This document shows positions 7,701 through 13,724 of a stretch of DNA of 64,000 bases, in pieces. This DNA comes from Saprospiraceae bacterium (GTDB taxonomy: Bacteria; Bacteroidota; Bacteroidia; Chitinophagales; Saprospiraceae). Under the pieces are notes generated by a model. It saw only the letters and a program-made list of their open reading frames with translations. It was not told the origin of the DNA and did no database searches. The DNA lies in the NCBI GenBank assembly GCA_026129545.1, contig JAHCHX010000004.1:124001-188000 (forward strand). The letters run 5' to 3'. A program made the position numbers and the translations under genes. The stretch's first letter is position 1, and each line of letters opens with the position of its first letter.

Positions 7701-8738
7701 GAAGGCTTTTTCTTCGAGTTCGGGCGTAGCGGCGGCGGGCGTTGGCAGCAGTTGTTCGAAGCGAACACCGACGAGAGCGGAGCCTTTGATGCCGCTTTTT
7801 GTCATTCTGTAAGGAATCTTCTTATCGCCAACCTTGAAGTTCTCAAAAGGCTGATTCTCGTCTTCAGCGTTGAAATAAGCCGCCAAACGGTCTTTTGCCA
7901 AGACGACGCTGACAGGTTGGCCCGTGTACGGATTGAGGGTTTTCACCTTCGCGTACTCGATGTTCGGGCCGACGGTGAGGGCGACGTTGGAGGGCAAAGT
8001 CCAAGGGGTCGTCGTCCAGGCGAGGATGCGGATATCTTCGTTGTCATCCTCGAAGAGGAAGGCCGAAACAGCGTTTCGGCGTACTTTGAACATCGCCACA
8101 ACGGAAATATCCGTCACCTCCTTGTAGGTGCCGGGCATATTCAGTTCGTGCGTAGAAAGGCCGGTTCCGGCGGCGGGGCTGTAGGGCTGTATGGTGAAGC
8201 CTTTGTAGAGAAAACGCTCGCCGGAGGCTGTTTTTTTCTCATACAGTTGTTTCAAGAGCCACCATACCGACTCGATGTAGTCGTTCTCGAACGTGATGTA
8301 GGGGTTGTCCAAATCCACCCAATAGCCCATGCGCCGGGTGAGGTCGTCCCAGAGGTCTTTGTAGCGCATCACCGTGCTGCGGCAGGCTTGGTTGTACTCC
8401 TCCACCGACACTTTTTTGCCGATGTCCTCCTTTGTGATGCCGAGTTCTTTTTCCACTTGCAACTCGATGGGCAGACCGTGCGTGTCCCAGCCTCCTTTGC
8501 GCTCCACGCGATGGCCTTTGAGGGTATTGTAGCGGCAAAAAAGGTCTTTCACCGTGCGCGCCATCACGTGGTGGATGCCGGGTTTGCCGTTGGCGGACGG
8601 CGGGCCTTCGTAAAACACGAACGACTTGTCGGTCGGGCGCTGGCTGACGGATTTTTCAAAAATTTGTTCGTCCTCCCAAAACTGGCGGATTTCGGCGTCA
8701 ATGGAGGGGAGGTGGAGGTGTTTGAATTCGCGGTACAT
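4797..8738 (-). CDS. ileS: Isoleucyl-tRNA synthetase with an inserted DUF559 endonuclease domain
   Basis: Charges tRNA-Ile in the cytoplasm. I choose the ATG at 8738 (MYREFKHLHLP, 1313 residues); an upstream TTG at 8771 would add 11 residues overlapping the previous gene. The class I signatures are present: the HIGH-equivalent GKPGIHH near residue 53, WDTHGLP, and KMSKSKGN near residue 851; the editing domain, anticodon-binding domain and C-terminal region follow in order. The usual length is about 1050-1150. The surplus is an in-frame DUF559-type endonuclease domain (residues about 575-700, 6640-7010), a 109-bp palindrome coding for about 36 residues (6525-6633), and a smaller GC-rich insert (6328-6363). 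The reading frame stays open across all of them. The operon leader carries a candidate Ile attenuator. Confidence 0.97.
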   Translation of the reverse strand: MYREFKHLHLPSIDAEIRQFWEDEQIFEKSVSQRPTDKSFVFYEGPPSANGKPGIHHVMARTVKDLFCRYNTLKGHRVERKGGWDTHGLPIELQVEKELGITKEDIGKKVSVEEYNQACRSTVMRYKDLWDDLTRRMGYWVDLDNPYITFENDYIESVWWLLKQLYEKKTASGERFLYKGFTIQPYSPAAGTGLSTHELNMPGTYKEVTDISVVAMFKVRRNAVSAFLFEDDNEDIRILAWTTTPWTLPSNVALTVGPNIEYAKVKTLNPYTGQPVSVVLAKDRLAAYFNAEDENQPFENFKVGDKKIPYRMTKSGIKGSALVGVRFEQLLPTPAAATPELEEKAFRVIPGDWVTTEDGTGVVHTAPYFGADDFRACKAAGVPFIGLPNPKAPDLPFPLVDKQGKFVDEVPEFGGRYVKAEYYSAEIQKDKEFKPTDLLIALRLKEDNKAFKIEKYKHPYPHCWRTDKPVLYYPLDSWFVRASAAKERMAELNRTINWKPASTGTGRFGQWLENLQDWNLSRSRYWGVPLPVWRTEDAEEELCIESVAKLSQEVDKAVKAGFMRENPFKKSGEANEEEDALSKYVFTGDKTFWHILKAHGRDNRKNPTEAEDALWQALRNRQLDGYKFRRQHQIGAFIADFACISEKLVVEVDGEYHNTAEQKEFDEARTAYLNDASFRVVRFTNQQVLSDLKGVLYELRKVLASPPDPLSKGEGETEMGAVSRSPSPLERGSGGEARTRDFDLHRPYIDQIVLVSPSGKKMFRELDLIDVWFDSGSMPYAQWHYPFENQEKFPPSMGGQGGAFPADFIAEGVDQTRGWFYTLHAIATMVFDSVAYKTVVSNGLVLDKEGNKMSKSKGNVVDPFETIEEYGADATRWYMMANANPWDNLKFDAAGIIEVRNKLFGTLYNTYNFFALYANLDGFKHDEFNVLPYNQRTELDRWVISKLYSLVADYRAAMDDYDVTRACRAIEDFVDEHLSNWYVRLSRRRFWKGEMSADKTAAYQTLFECLLVTSQLMSSVAPFFSDWLYRNLTAPIKDVAKAKNTPLRHDSVHLSDLTQPDPSKVDKDLEKRMDYAQRICSLALSIRKKEKLRVRLPLQKILLPVLDEAFIAEVDGVKDLILSEINVKQLEYVTDASGLLKKGAKANFKTLGAKLGKDMKEAAALIANFSNDDINALEKSGSLEISVNGTAYTLTPEDLIVTTEDLPGWKVATDGDLTVALDVTLTPELLAEGTARDLVNRIQNIRKDKDFNVTDRVTVTLEKHAAILDAVERFRDYIKAEVLATDLVLADKVDGEKVELEDGVAVGIEVSVN
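6328..6363 (-). repeat. GC-rich palindromic insert coding in frame in ileS
   Basis: CCCCCCATTGAGGGGGG forms a palindrome here, and the surrounding C-rich run encodes FPPSMGGQGGAFP in IleS (near residues 793-804), between the conserved WHYPFE and PADFIAEGVDQTRG blocks. Ordinary IleS proteins run straight through this point, so the segment looks like a tolerated in-frame mini-repeat. Confidence 0.65.
6525..6633 (-). repeat. 109-bp inverted repeat coding in frame in ileS, attached to the DUF559 insert
   Basis: Arms of about 43 bp (6525-6567 and 6591-6633; outer ends CCTTGCCTC/GAGGCAAGG) flank a 23-base loop. Both arms are read through in frame and give the Pro/Gly/Ser-rich peptides SPPDPLSKGEGE and SPSPLERGSGGEA. 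This peptide type is commonly seen at the end of free-standing DUF559 proteins, so the palindrome probably travelled with the endonuclease segment. Confidence 0.85.
6640..7010 (-). mobile_element. DUF559 (Vsr-like PD-(D/E)xK) endonuclease segment inside ileS
   Basis: IleS residues about 575-700 read as a complete DUF559 domain: RKNPTEAEDALWQALRNRQL, then GYKFRRQHQIGAFIADFAC, VVEVDGEYH and FRVVRFTNQQVL. The putative metal-binding residues are the D of IADFAC and the E and D of VEVDGEYH, as expected for Vsr-like nucleases. The domain is in frame and intact, with no stop codon. It sits between FMRENPF and FDLHRPY, which are adjacent in ordinary IleS. No intein splicing motifs were seen, so the domain is presumably retained in the protein. 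Confidence 0.85.
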
Positions 8739-8767
8739 ACAAGTGCGTGGGTTCGTAAGTGGGAGAT

Positions 8768-9805
8768 TCAAGGTTTCAAAAATCGTTCAGAAAGTTCTGT
8801 TTCCAACTGCTCAGTCGTTGGAAAGGCCGATTGAATATGTTCTGGCAGTGATTGAGTCAACATCCACTGGCTTACTCCAATGGGTTTGTTCAGGTCGCGC
8901 AGGGCATATTCGACTTCGATGCGGTCTTTTGTTTTGCAAAGAATGACCCCAATGCTTGGGTTGTCGGTTTCGTTGCGAAGCAAGTCATCTATTGCTGAAA
9001 GGTAAAAATTCATTTTGCCCGCGTGTTCTGGTGCAAACGACTCCATTTTCAAATCAACGGCCACAAAACAACGCAGGCGGATGTGGTAAAAAAGCAGGTC
9101 GAGGAAATAGGTTTTGTCGCCAACCGCAAGCGGGTACTGCCGCCCGACAAAGGCAAAGCCGGCTCCAAGTTCTAACAAAAACCGGACGATGTGGTCGGTT
9201 AGTTGCTTTTCCAAATCCAGCTCGTGTATCGTCGGGGTTAGCGCCAAAAAGTCGAAGAGGTAAGGGTCTTTGAGGGTCTGTTGCGCCAGTTCTGCTTGAG
9301 GACTGGGCAAAGTCTGGGCAAAGTTGGTAATGGCCTGCCCTTGCCGCTCATGCAAGCGGGATTCTATCTGAATGGCAAGAACATTCCGCGACCAGCTGTT
9401 TTGGAGGGTGGCTTGGAGGTAAAACTTTGCAGTTTCCAAAGTGTCCGACTTGGTGAAAATCAGGATGTTGTGTCCCCAAGGAATTTGTCCAACAAGCTGT
9501 TGAACAAATTCACCAGCATCTTGGTAAAAACGATAAAACTGTGCCATGTAGGCAAGATTAGTCCTCGAAAATCCCGTCATTAGAGGAAATTCGTCTTTCA
9601 AGTCAGAAGACAGTATTTTCAAAACATCTGCTCCCCACTGCGCATTTTCCTGCCGCTCGGCAATCATCTGTCCCAACTCCCAATACAGCCTGATAAGCTG
9701 TGTGTTGACGGACAATGCAGCTTTGATTTGCGCCGACTGAATTTTGGACTTGAAGTGCTCAAGCCAAAAGCGATGTTCGGATGTCAGGGTGACGGATGCG
9801 CTCAT
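8768..9805 (-). CDS. DUF1016 (YhcG-type) PDDEXK nuclease family protein, copy 1
   Basis: I choose the ATG at 9805 (MSASVTLTSEHRFW, 345 residues); the longer reading to 9910 would start inside the attenuator terminator. The N-terminal DUF1016 domain shows IRLYWELGQMIAERQ and the middle has IPWGHNILIF. The C-terminal nuclease domain (about residues 205-310) has LDLLFYHIRLRCFVAVDLK, the PD-(D/E)xK-like core. Established family knowledge links YhcG/DUF1016 proteins with defence and mobile nuclease systems; the target is unknown. The stop TGA at 8768 lies 29 bases before the ileS ATG, so ileS is presumably translated from the same mRNA. Its position between the candidate Ile leader and ileS looks like an insertion into the ileS operon. 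Confidence 0.88.
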   Translation of the reverse strand: MSASVTLTSEHRFWLEHFKSKIQSAQIKAALSVNTQLIRLYWELGQMIAERQENAQWGADVLKILSSDLKDEFPLMTGFSRTNLAYMAQFYRFYQDAGEFVQQLVGQIPWGHNILIFTKSDTLETAKFYLQATLQNSWSRNVLAIQIESRLHERQGQAITNFAQTLPSPQAELAQQTLKDPYLFDFLALTPTIHELDLEKQLTDHIVRFLLELGAGFAFVGRQYPLAVGDKTYFLDLLFYHIRLRCFVAVDLKMESFAPEHAGKMNFYLSAIDDLLRNETDNPSIGVILCKTKDRIEVEYALRDLNKPIGVSQWMLTQSLPEHIQSAFPTTEQLETELSERFLKP

Positions 9806-9887
9806 TTTGTCTGCGGGTGGAAGAGTTTGAATGCGCGGTACATTATTTCGTTGTTCGTTGCTTGTTGTTGGTTGGGGGCGCAAAAGT

Positions 9888-9919
9888 AAAAAACCCCGCT
9901 CGGCGCACACCGGGCGGGG
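9888..9919 (-). terminator. Terminator hairpin of the candidate ileS attenuator
   Basis: Minus-strand CCCCGC/GCGGGG stem (9894-9919) with a 14-base loop holding GGTGTGCGCC, followed by six T residues (9888-9893). It lies 32 bases after the leader-peptide stop and 83 bases before the DUF1016 ATG. The left arm and loop are also complementary to the leader region 9943-9959, giving a mutually exclusive antiterminator. Confidence 0.85.
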
Positions 9920-9963
9920 TCTTGTGTTTTTTCCAAACAGCCTTACCGCGTCAGGTGTGCGTA
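9920..9963 (-). promoter_or_regulatory. Alternative pairing region of the ileS attenuator
   Basis: On the minus strand, CAGTGT and ACACCTG near the end of the leader-peptide gene pair with each other (6 bp plus one bulge). Alternatively GCACACC and the following GCGG pair with CCGC and GGTGTGC of the terminator (7 + 4 bp around a small internal loop). A ribosome held on the Ile codons would block the first pairing and favour the second, which disrupts the terminator. This pairing was worked out by eye. Confidence 0.65.
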
Positions 9964-10007
9964 CACTGGCGAATAATAATGCTGTCGGAAATGAGTGTTT
10001 GAAACAT
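9951..10007 (-). CDS. Leader peptide with three consecutive Ile codons upstream of ileS
   Basis: An 18-codon reading frame, MFQTLISDSIIIRQCTHT, with ATT ATT ATT at codons 10-12 and a further ATT at codon 6. It sits 8 bases after the -7 box of a good Bacteroidota promoter (so the mRNA would be nearly leaderless) and is followed by a strong terminator. It is far below normal gene size. The arrangement is that of a ribosome-mediated attenuator responding to charged tRNA-Ile, fitting the ileS gene downstream. Conservation was not checked. Confidence 0.7.
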   Translation of the reverse strand: MFQTLISDSIIIRQCTHT

Positions 10008-10014
10008 GATGGGG

Positions 10015-10042
10015 CAAAGGTAGATGTTTTCAGGAAAACAAA
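10015..10042 (-). promoter_or_regulatory. Bacteroidota-type promoter for the ileS operon leader
   Basis: The -7 box TACCTTTG (10015-10022) matches TAnnTTTG exactly, and a -33 TTTG (10039-10042) lies 16 bases upstream. The predicted transcript would begin at or just before the leader ATG at 10007. Confidence 0.75.
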
Positions 10043-10051
10043 GCAATCATG

Positions 10052-10156
10052 TATACCTCGCGCCGTTAGGTTTTGGGCATGGCTGCAATCGCAATCTGCT
10101 AAAAATCAGGGGCATCAATCATGTTCATCTGACAAATCCTAACGAATCAGGGTATA
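10052..10156 (+). repeat. Interspersed repeat R1, copy 1
   Basis: About 105 bp, beginning TATACC and ending GGTATA (short terminal inverted repeat), with the shared core ATCAATCATGTTCATCTGAC and CAAATCCTAACGAATCA. It lies between the metF stop and the ileS leader promoter. Related copies occur at 18578, 35656, 48320 (minus), 51886 and 61450. Confidence 0.9.
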
Positions 10157-10184
10157 AAGTCACTGAAAGCCAGAAATTGCCTGC

Positions 10185-11141
10185 TCACGCTACTGCTGCC
10201 GCGATAGACTTGATGGTGTCCGTGTCGCCCATGGTGTAGTAGTGCAGGCATGGCACCCCCGCGGCCTTCAATTCACGCGACTGCTGCACGCACCATTCAA
10301 GGCCGACTTGCAACACCGCGTTGTCGTCTTTGGCTTTCATCACTTCGCGCACCAAGTCTTCCGGCATATTGATGAAAAACTTGCGCGGGATGGAGTTGAG
10401 TTGATATTTTTTGGTCAGCGGCTTCAGGCCCGGCACTATCGGCACCTCGATGCCCTCCTTGCGGCAAGCCTCCACGTAGTCGAAGTATTTTTTGTTGTCA
10501 AAAAACATTTGGGTCACGATGTAGCCCGCGCCCGCATCCACTTTTTCTTTCGTGAAATGCAGGTCGGTGGGCAAATTAGGGGCTTCAAAATGTTTTTCCG
10601 GGTATCCGGCCACGCCGATGCAGAAATCGGTTTTTTCGCCATTGACGATGTTGGAGTCCAGATAGCGGCCTTGGTTCATGCCCACGATTTGGCGCACGAG
10701 GTCGAGCGCGTACTTGTGGCCGTTGTCGTTCGGCATGAATTTGTCCTCGAACTGCCGGGCATCGCCGCGGAGCGCCAGCACGTTCTTGATGCCCAAGAAG
10801 TTGAGGTCAATGAGGGCGTTTTCCGTTTCTTCCACCGAAAAGCCGCCACACAGTAGATGCGGCACGGCATCCACCCCGTAGCGGTGCATGATGGCCGCGC
10901 ATATCCCTACCGTGCCGGGGCGCTTCCGAATAGCCGTCTTTTCGTAGTAGCCAGATGGGCGTTGCTTGTAAAGAAATTCCTCGCGGTGATAGGTCACGTC
11001 AATGAACGGCGGTTTGAATTCCATGAGGGCGTCCAACGTGTTGAAGATGGCTTGCATGCTGCCGCCTTTGAGGGGTGGCAGCACCTCAAACGAGATGAGT
11101 GTTTTGCCTTTTGCTTTTTTGAAATACTCTGTGACTTTCAT
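10185..11141 (-). CDS. metF: Methylenetetrahydrofolate reductase
   Basis: 318 residues, a normal length for the bacterial TIM-barrel flavoprotein. It reduces 5,10-methylene-THF to 5-methyl-THF for methionine synthesis. Family features are visible: ISFEVLPPLKGG near residue 16 (the FExxPP-type start with the catalytic Glu), DVTYHREE, HLLCGGFSVEETENAL, NVLALRGD near residue 140, IGVAGYPEKH, YIVTQMFFDN and PIVPGLKPLT. A CAAATATC box (minus-strand GATATTTG, 11179-11186) lies 38 bases upstream and may be its -7 element. Downstream it is separated from the ileS unit by repeat R1. Confidence 0.96.
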   Translation of the reverse strand: MKVTEYFKKAKGKTLISFEVLPPLKGGSMQAIFNTLDALMEFKPPFIDVTYHREEFLYKQRPSGYYEKTAIRKRPGTVGICAAIMHRYGVDAVPHLLCGGFSVEETENALIDLNFLGIKNVLALRGDARQFEDKFMPNDNGHKYALDLVRQIVGMNQGRYLDSNIVNGEKTDFCIGVAGYPEKHFEAPNLPTDLHFTKEKVDAGAGYIVTQMFFDNKKYFDYVEACRKEGIEVPIVPGLKPLTKKYQLNSIPRKFFINMPEDLVREVMKAKDDNAVLQVGLEWCVQQSRELKAAGVPCLHYYTMGDTDTIKSIAAAVA

Positions 11142-11217
11142 AATTCAAGCGGTTCGAATTGTTGAGGCTGGGAGAAAGCAAATATCGTGCGATTTGTTGC
11201 GGGCGCGGAGCATTTCC

Positions 11218-13185
11218 TCAACGCTGCGCGTTGGCACGCGCTTTCATCTCGGCGGATTTGGCTTGGTCGCCTAGGGCCGCGTAGATTTCCGCCGCATCGT
11301 CGAGTAGCCGGATGTCCTCCGTTTGTCGGTTTATTCCATATTGGATGAACTTGAGCGCGGTTTGCGCATCTTTCCTTTTTTGCCAATAAAATTCATAGCC
11401 CACGCGGTGACAGAACGCGACGTATTTGTCGGCGTTGGAGGCACCGTCCAAGTAATCCATGTATTTGTCGAGGAACTCGCGGAAGTTGTTGTTGTAAGGT
11501 ATTTTCTCCACGATATACTCGAACTCGTGGAAGAGTTTGTCCAACTGGCGGTCCTGTTCAAAACGAGCCGCTGCCACGGCGGATTTCATCACCAAGGCCG
11601 CGCCGTAGTTGGGGTTGATGGCGAGCGAGCGGTTGATGTGAAATTCCATCGTATCCACCAGCGCGGCCTTTTTTGCGGGGTCTTTTGTGTTTTGATAAAC
11701 CTCTTTGTAAATCGAGGTCACATAAAAACAGTGGGAGCGGGCACTGTTGTAGGAAACCTTGATGGCTGCCTGATTGAGCGAGCCGGCATCCTTCCAATCG
11801 GGCACACGGGTGAAAGTGCGCCAGCCAAAAAAACCGACTACCGCGAGCGCCAGCCCGGCTGCCAGGATGCTGGGGCGGTCGGGTTGTTCCCTCGTCCAGC
11901 CGGGGAGCTTGCGGGCCAAAAACCACCCCGCCAGTATGCAGAATGCCACAGAAGGCATATAGGCAAAGCGTTCGTTCATGAAGGCGCCCACCGTCACGAA
12001 CAGGTTCGACACGATGCTCAGGGTCAGCAGCCAGAACACGATGGAGTAGGCCGGGATGTCGCGCGAGCGCACCTTGAGCAAGGCCCATGCGCCCATGCCC
12101 AAATAGAGCGCCAATGAGGCCAGGGCGCGCCAATCCGACCAGTTCACTTTCGGCACATGATAGGGGTAGTAGTCGTGCGTGAGCGGGTGGGGGTAGAACA
12201 GGAGTTTTACATACCACCCAAGCGTCATGAAAATAGTGGCCAATTTTTCCCCTCCCGTCATGTCGAGAAACGGGTTGTTCATCAGGTCGGTGGTGGCTCT
12301 GCCGTGGTCGAGCATGAAGCCAAGCGCCCGATAGCGCACCAATACAAATAAGAGCGTGGCGACCAGCAGCGGCCATGACGCGGAGAGGATGCGCCCGAGG
12401 GGTTGCTTCGTGAAAAACCAGACGGTGAACGGAATGACGGCCACAAACGTGAGCGCGTTTTCTTTTGCCAGCATCCCCGCGAACAAGAACAGCCCCGAAA
12501 GCCACAGCCACAGCGAGCGATGGGTGTCGAAATACTTGAGCGTGGCATACAGCGCCGCAAGACTGCCCAATAGTGCCAGAATCTCGTCGCGGCCTTTGAT
12601 GTTCGCCACCGCCTCGGAGTGCAGCGGGTGCAGCACAAAAACCGCCGCCGCGATGAATGGCACACCAAAATACCAGCGCCCGCCTTCTTTCAAGGGGAAC
12701 AAGCCCAGCAAAATGCGGTAGAGCAGCACGCCCGTGAGGCCGTAAAGCAGGATGTTGATGAAATGGCTGATGTGCGGCAGGCTTGCATGGTCTTTTCCAA
12801 AAATGCCGACCTCGATGGCAAAAGTCGCCAGAGAGAGCGGGCGGTAGCGCCCTCCTTCGAGCAAGAAGAGTTGTTCCTTTTTTTGGAAATAGCCCATGAA
12901 ACTATCGTAGGCAAAAATGTCGCGCAAGCCATCGAAGCCCTTCATGGTGAACACGTTTTTGTGAATCACCATTTCATCGTCGAGCACATAACCATAGCCG
13001 ATGGAAGCCCCATAGAGCGCAAACGCTGAGCATAATAGCAGCAACGCAGGCAACCAATGGTGGCTCCAAAATCCCGGCTGAAAAGTGTGGGTTAGCGGTG
13101 GTGCCGCCTTCGTCGGGCGAGCGGGTTTGGGTACAGGCGCTTTGGTTGGGACGGGTTTATGCTTGGATTTGTTTTTCGCAGACAT
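11218..13185 (-). CDS. Polytopic membrane protein, TMTC-like GT-C glycosyltransferase with C-terminal repeat region
   Basis: 655 residues. After a cationic Lys/Pro N-terminus there are about ten membrane segments (residues 45-450) and then a soluble alpha-helical region with TPR-like character (about 470-650). The first periplasmic loop has GYGYVLDDEMVIHKN (acidic pair typical of GT-C enzymes). The stretch FVLHPLHSEAVANIKGRDEIL closely matches the HPxHxEAVAxxxGRxE signature of TMTC-type O-mannosyltransferases. It would use a polyprenyl- or dolichyl-linked sugar donor to glycosylate exported proteins. It follows metF's upstream region with a 76-base gap. The substrate is unknown. Confidence 0.75.
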   Translation of the reverse strand: MSAKNKSKHKPVPTKAPVPKPARPTKAAPPLTHTFQPGFWSHHWLPALLLLCSAFALYGASIGYGYVLDDEMVIHKNVFTMKGFDGLRDIFAYDSFMGYFQKKEQLFLLEGGRYRPLSLATFAIEVGIFGKDHASLPHISHFINILLYGLTGVLLYRILLGLFPLKEGGRWYFGVPFIAAAVFVLHPLHSEAVANIKGRDEILALLGSLAALYATLKYFDTHRSLWLWLSGLFLFAGMLAKENALTFVAVIPFTVWFFTKQPLGRILSASWPLLVATLLFVLVRYRALGFMLDHGRATTDLMNNPFLDMTGGEKLATIFMTLGWYVKLLFYPHPLTHDYYPYHVPKVNWSDWRALASLALYLGMGAWALLKVRSRDIPAYSIVFWLLTLSIVSNLFVTVGAFMNERFAYMPSVAFCILAGWFLARKLPGWTREQPDRPSILAAGLALAVVGFFGWRTFTRVPDWKDAGSLNQAAIKVSYNSARSHCFYVTSIYKEVYQNTKDPAKKAALVDTMEFHINRSLAINPNYGAALVMKSAVAAARFEQDRQLDKLFHEFEYIVEKIPYNNNFREFLDKYMDYLDGASNADKYVAFCHRVGYEFYWQKRKDAQTALKFIQYGINRQTEDIRLLDDAAEIYAALGDQAKSAEMKARANAQR

Positions 13186-13205
13186 CGTTTCAACATTTCA
13201 GGCGG

Positions 13206-13234
13206 CAAATATCGCGCTTTGTATGGGAGAACAA
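13206..13234 (-). promoter_or_regulatory. Candidate promoter of the TMTC-like gene
   Basis: Minus-strand GATATTTG (13206-13213) with TTG 18 bases further upstream (13232-13234). It differs from TAnnTTTG at the first base. The same GATATTTGC string precedes metF (11179-11186) and the MpaB gene (31354-31361). Confidence 0.5.
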
Positions 13235-13505
13235 CCGTGGCGAGGGATTTTTAGAGAGATTGGGCACACTTTCGCCATACAGGTCATTGCCCAGCAAACG
13301 CCGCCCCTTACACCGCTCTCGTCGAAAAATTTTTCCCAAACCTCCCCACCTTGCGCAACTTGGGACATTGGGCGACTGTCTTTGCCTGATTGTTAAGATC
13401 GCGCTAAAACCTGTAATTTTCTCAAAACTACGAAATCGTTCGTAGTAATTTTCCCTCCGAATTCCAAAGTGCCGAGCACCCGGCGAAGACCGAGCCAAAC
13501 ACTTT

Positions 13506-13684
13506 GTTTTTTTGTAAAAACTTAGGCAGGACAGCAGACATTGAATCTTTGACAGGATTTACAAGATTTACAGGATAGAAGGAGTGGCTTCACCGCTAAA
13601 AATCCTGTAAATCCTGTCAAAAACCTATAAGCCTGCCAACAGAGTCTTATACGCTTGGGGCTGCCTAAGTTTTTACGTTTTTTT
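13506..13684. mobile_element. MITE-like element with 16-bp terminal inverted repeats and 8-bp direct repeats
   Basis: GTAAAAACTTAGGCAG at 13514-13529 is the exact reverse complement of CTGCCTAAGTTTTTAC at 13661-13676. Both ends are directly flanked by GTTTTTTT (13506-13513 and 13677-13684), as in a target-site duplication, although poly-T is low-complexity. Inside is a second inverted repeat built on TTTGACAGGATTTACA (13549-13577 with 13601-13621). There is no coding capacity, so it would depend on a transposase elsewhere. Confidence 0.7.
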
Positions 13685-13724
13685 TAACTAATCACTCACG
13701 ACAAAAACAATTTGCACAAAAGTT

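Larger units (their letters stand above)
13186..13724. other. Intergenic region with promoter, palindrome and MITE-like element
   Basis: 540 bases between divergent genes. It holds the minus-strand promoter at 13206-13234, an operator-like dyad ACTACGAA-ATCG-TTCGTAGT at 13427-13446, and the 163-bp element at 13514-13676. No reading frame with coding character was seen. Confidence 0.6.

Noticed and set aside
8739..8771. N-terminal extension of ileS from a TTG at 8771
   Set aside because: The extra residues (NLPLTNPRTC) do not resemble IleS, the codon is TTG, and an ATG with the canonical MYREFKHL start follows at 8738.
9806..9910. N-terminal extension of DUF1016 copy 1 up to 9910
   Set aside because: It begins inside the attenuator terminator and its residues do not fit the family; the ATG at 9805 gives a normal DUF1016 start.
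11140..11165. tRNA T-loop-like GGTTCGAATT
   Set aside because: There is no acceptor stem, anticodon arm or D-arm around it; it lies just before the metF start.
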